A DNA stretch of 7,154 bases from Leptotrichiaceae bacterium (GTDB lineage: Bacteria; Fusobacteriota; Fusobacteriia; Fusobacteriales; Leptotrichiaceae), in NCBI GenBank assembly GCA_030532815.1, contig JAUNKI010000105.1, positions 1-7,154 on the forward strand, in the 5' to 3' direction. The notes below the pieces were generated by a model that was not told the DNA's origin, searched no databases, and saw nothing but the letters and a program-made list of their open reading frames with translations. Positions within the stretch are counted from its first letter, which is position 1. Each line of letters begins with the position of its first letter. Below, one piece after another: positions 5,566-7,154 of the stretch. Position numbers and translations under genes: made by a program.

Positions 5566-5826
5566 ATGACATTTGAACAAAGAATAGGTTTTGAAGTAGC
5601 GAAAGAATTACTGGAAAGACATAATGAAGAGTTGCAGAAAGCGAAAAAAGAATTTTACAAGATATTCGGCGAAGTATGGGACGAAGCTGCCAAAAAAGGA
5701 ATTAAGATATTTGACTTGAAAAGTGTTTTAGAAAACTATTTAGACGCAATCAGAAAAGAATATTATGAAGTAGGTAAGGTAGTCGACAGTACAGTTCAAG
5801 AAGAATCAATTAAAAATGAGGTTTAA
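5566..5826 (+). CDS. Small helical protein of unknown function, phage-associated
   Basis: I do not recognise this 86-residue protein. The start is firm: AGGAGG (5553-5558) lies 7 bases before ATG 5566. The protein is highly charged and predicted almost wholly helical, with coiled-coil character in residues 8-35 (FEVAKELLERHNEELQKAKK). A second helix-rich part follows (IFGEVWDEAAKKGIKIFDLK) and then LENYLDAIRKEYYEVG near 55-73. There is no signal peptide or membrane segment. It lies 33 bases before the antirepressor frame in the same direction, so the two were probably cotranscribed as an early or accessory phage module. It is not obviously broken. Confidence 0.7.
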   Translation: MTFEQRIGFEVAKELLERHNEELQKAKKEFYKIFGEVWDEAAKKGIKIFDLKSVLENYLDAIRKEYYEVGKVVDSTVQEESIKNEV

Positions 5827-5859
5827 AAATTGACAGCATAGTATAATGGAGGATAAGAT

Positions 5860-6600
5860 ATGAAAAATGAATTACAAATATTTAAAAATGATAAATTCAG
5901 AGAAGTTAGGATAATAAAATAGAATGAAGAAATTTGGTTTTGTATAAAAGATGTATGTAATATTTTAGGATTGACAAATCCTGCAATTGTAGCACAAAGA
6001 TTAGATGATGAAAAGGCTAAGTTTGACTTAGGGTTAAAAAATAAAAAGTTAACAAATTTTACAAGTGAGAGTGGATTATGGGCAACAGTTTTAAGAAGTG
6101 ATAAGCTTGAAGTAAAACCTTTCAGAAAGTGGTTGACATCAGAAGTTATCCCAAGTATCCGAAAAACGGGGAGTTATTCAATAAATCAAAAGCAACCAAC
6201 AGAAGCTCAAAAGAAAAGGCTTGAGATAATGGACAGGAACAGCAAAGTCAGAGAAACGAATATATGGTATAAGTTATTATCTCAAGCAAAGACTGAAAAA
6301 TATAAGGAAGTTATACTGTCATACAGTACGAGAGCATTAAATGGGGGTAAGGAAGTAATACAGTTGCCTTTAATGGCACAGAGAACATTAACAGTTACAG
6401 AAATAGGAGATATGATTGGAGTTACAGGTAATAAGATAGGGAGATTATCAAACAAATATAATCTTAAGACCGATGACTATGGCTATTATGTCCACGATAA
6501 AGCAAGGCATTCAAATAAAGAAATACCGAATTTTGTATATTTTGAACATGCAATAGAGAAGTTTAAAAAACTACTTGAAGCTAAAAAAGTAAATTCATAA
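5860..6600 (+). pseudogene. Phage antirepressor (Bro-N family) with an in-frame amber codon
   Basis: The frame starts at ATG 5860 behind GGAGG (5849-5853). It begins MKNELQIFKNDKFREVRIIK and hits TAG at 5920-5922 (codon 21), then continues open to 6600 (246 residues in all). Reading across the stop restores a Bro-N domain: EEIWFCIKDVCNILGLTNPA, then FTSESGLWATVLRSDKLEVK and PFRKWLTSEVIPSIRKTGSY (to about residue 110). The C-terminal half (about 180-246) holds a helix-turn-helix-like segment, LTVTEIGDMIGVTGNKIGRL, and ends near NFVYFEHAIEKFKKLL. Bro-N proteins act as antirepressors that help induce prophages. A restart at TTG 5971 would lack a ribosome site and lose the domain's first strands, so the gene is most likely dead, although by a single base change only. 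The sequence beyond the stop is otherwise uneroded, so the lesion looks recent. A sequencing error cannot be excluded. Confidence 0.8.
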
Positions 6601-6606
6601 AAAAGT

Positions 6607-6640
6607 AAAATCACAGTTATTAATTTGATTATGATTTTTT
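6607..6640 (+). terminator. Terminator after the antirepressor gene
   Basis: AAAATCA (6607-6613) pairs with TGATTTT (6632-6638). An inner stem of about five pairs including G-T pairs continues past a C-A mismatch, and T residues follow. It begins six bases after the stop codon. Confidence 0.65.
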
Positions 6641-6660
6641 ATTTGAAGGGAGGTGATATA

Positions 6661-6827
6661 ATGGCATTTATTTTAAGTAAAAGAAGCTTGGAAAGACTTG
6701 AAGGAGTACATCTTAAGTTAAAGTTATTATACTTGGGATAACGGACAGTCCTCATGATTTTATGATTGTACAGGGAGTGAGGATGACAGCATATCAGAAT
6801 GAATTGTATCTGGACACCATAAATTAA
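6661..6827 (+). pseudogene. Truncated M15-type peptidase (phage endolysin) gene
   Basis: A near-perfect ribosome site (GGGAGGTGAT, 6648-6657) precedes ATG 6661, which reads MAFILSKRSLERLEGVHLKL before losing frame. After a net frameshift around 6712-6719 the protein resumes: KVII, then ITDSPHDFMIVQGVRMTAYQ and NELY, stopping at 6825-6827. This matches the N-terminus of phage L-Ala-D-Glu / D-Ala-D-Ala peptidases of family M15, in which ...ITDSPYDFxxxQGxRT.xxQxxLY leads towards the zinc-binding region. The zinc-binding His/Asp residues, normally further along (total about 130 residues), are missing here. It cut peptidoglycan during lysis in the ancestral phage; now it is non-functional. Its place downstream of the antirepressor suggests that a large block of structural genes has been lost between them. 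Confidence 0.75.
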
Positions 6828-6846
6828 AGATTGAAATAAGATATAA

Positions 6847-6880
6847 AAGAAAGGATACTGTTTTGAGTCCCCTTTTTTAA
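6847..6880 (+). terminator. Intrinsic terminator after the lysin remnant
   Basis: AAAGG (6850-6854) and ACT (6857-6859) pair with AGT (6866-6868) and CCTTT (6871-6875) around an internal AT/CC bubble, with loop GTTTTG, followed by TTT. It is a plausible end of the late phage transcript. Confidence 0.6.
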
Positions 6881-6916
6881 TAAGTTAAATTATATTTTGT
6901 GTTGAGAAAGAGAAAA

Positions 6917-7096
6917 ATGAAAAAAAGTGAAGCTCTAAAAATGATGAGGAATATTATTAGATTTCCCAACTTAAAAATATAAAAATTCCTTGATGTGCTT
7001 TATTTTCGGAAGTTTAAGGAAAATTATCAAAAAAATATTGATAGTTGGGGGAAAAAAGTATATAATAACAAATATAGTGAAGCGGTATTATTGTAA
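6917..7096 (+). pseudogene. Short unknown reading frame with one in-frame stop
   Basis: One frame begins at ATG 6917 (MKKSEALKMMRNIIRFPNLK) and meets TAA at 6980-6982. It then stays open in the same frame (KFLDVLYFRKFKENYQKNID, SWGKKVYNNKYSEAVLL) to TAA 7094-7096. The second half has protein-like composition (several Tyr, Trp and Lys residues, no stops), so this may be a small gene or a fragment disabled by one nonsense change. I do not recognise the family. No good ribosome site precedes 6917. The closing TAA overlaps an ATG (7096-7098) that leads into the terminal repeat. It could also be chance. Confidence 0.3.
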
Positions 7097-7125
7097 TGGA
7101 TATTAAAAGAGAAGGTTTAATCGGC

Positions 7126-7154
7126 ATTGAATATGAACATAGGATGTATTTAAA
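7126..7154 (+). CRISPR. CRISPR-like repeat copy cut by the window edge
   Basis: These 29 bases match the repeat at 3540-3569 in 27 of 29 positions (differences at repeat positions 9 and 10) and lie in the same orientation; only the last base of the 30 falls outside. It begins ATTGAATATGAACATAGG and ends GATGTATTTAAA. No second copy lies at the expected 66 bases to the left, so this would be the first repeat of an array extending right, with its leader on the left, or an isolated copy. It also reads in frame as IEYEHRMYL after ATG 7096, probably by chance. Confidence 0.6.

Noticed and set aside
5303..5826. Toxin-antitoxin pair made of the ribbon-helix-helix gene and the 86-residue gene
   Set aside because: The genes are about 95 bases apart with separate ribosome sites, and the second protein has no recognisable toxin motif.
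5830..5847. TTGACA followed by TATAAT before the antirepressor
   Set aside because: The two boxes are only 6 bases apart, far from the 16-18 needed for a promoter.

Overview
This is a very AT-rich window. Its coding style is rich in Lys, Asn, Ile and Glu with strong AGGAGG ribosome sites. The tRNA genes encode their CCA ends, and one block is clearly phage-derived. All this suits a low-GC host-associated bacterium. Fusobacteriota, most likely Leptotrichia or a relative, is my best guess, inferred from protein style and from the type of CRISPR-like repeat. It was not confirmed by any search.

Layout. Positions 1-1260 hold a terminator from an upstream gene, then a single AraC/XylS-family regulator (139-1212) closed by its own strong terminator. 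Positions 1417-1864 carry a frameshifted relic of a small glycine-zipper membrane protein resembling the DUF1269 family. Positions 2089-2976 hold an intact, probably lipid-anchored DUF4846 protein behind a near-consensus promoter. Positions 2977-3803 have no intact gene: scraps of decayed coding sequence are followed at 3487-3691 by three or four degenerate 30-bp direct repeats. These look like the remains of a CRISPR array of the type I-B/III repeat family known from clostridia and fusobacteria. Next comes a tRNA operon, Val(TAC)-Asp(GTC)-Phe(GAA), at 3850-4090, with its own promoter and a terminator.

From 4134 to about 6880 lies a decayed mobile element, prophage-like. It has the C-terminal stub of a large serine recombinase (minus strand, sharing the tRNA operon's terminator) and an intact PH-domain/SHOCT protein. 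It also has a tiny ribbon-helix-helix regulator with its own candidate operators, an intact 86-residue unknown protein, a Bro-N antirepressor gene interrupted by an amber codon, and a truncated, frameshifted M15 peptidase (endolysin-type) gene. The early/regulatory genes are intact; the recombinase, antirepressor and lysin are broken, so the element is a fossil that keeps a few working small genes.

The window ends inside another copy of the same CRISPR-like repeat (7126-7154), in the same orientation as the copies at 3487-3691. No cas gene is present in the window. The most interesting points are the repeat copies on either side of the tRNA/prophage block, the retained PH-SHOCT and ribbon-helix-helix genes with the TCGNGATA operator pair, and the DUF4846 lipoprotein with possible Cys/His active-site residues. 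I see no complete, clearly novel system.
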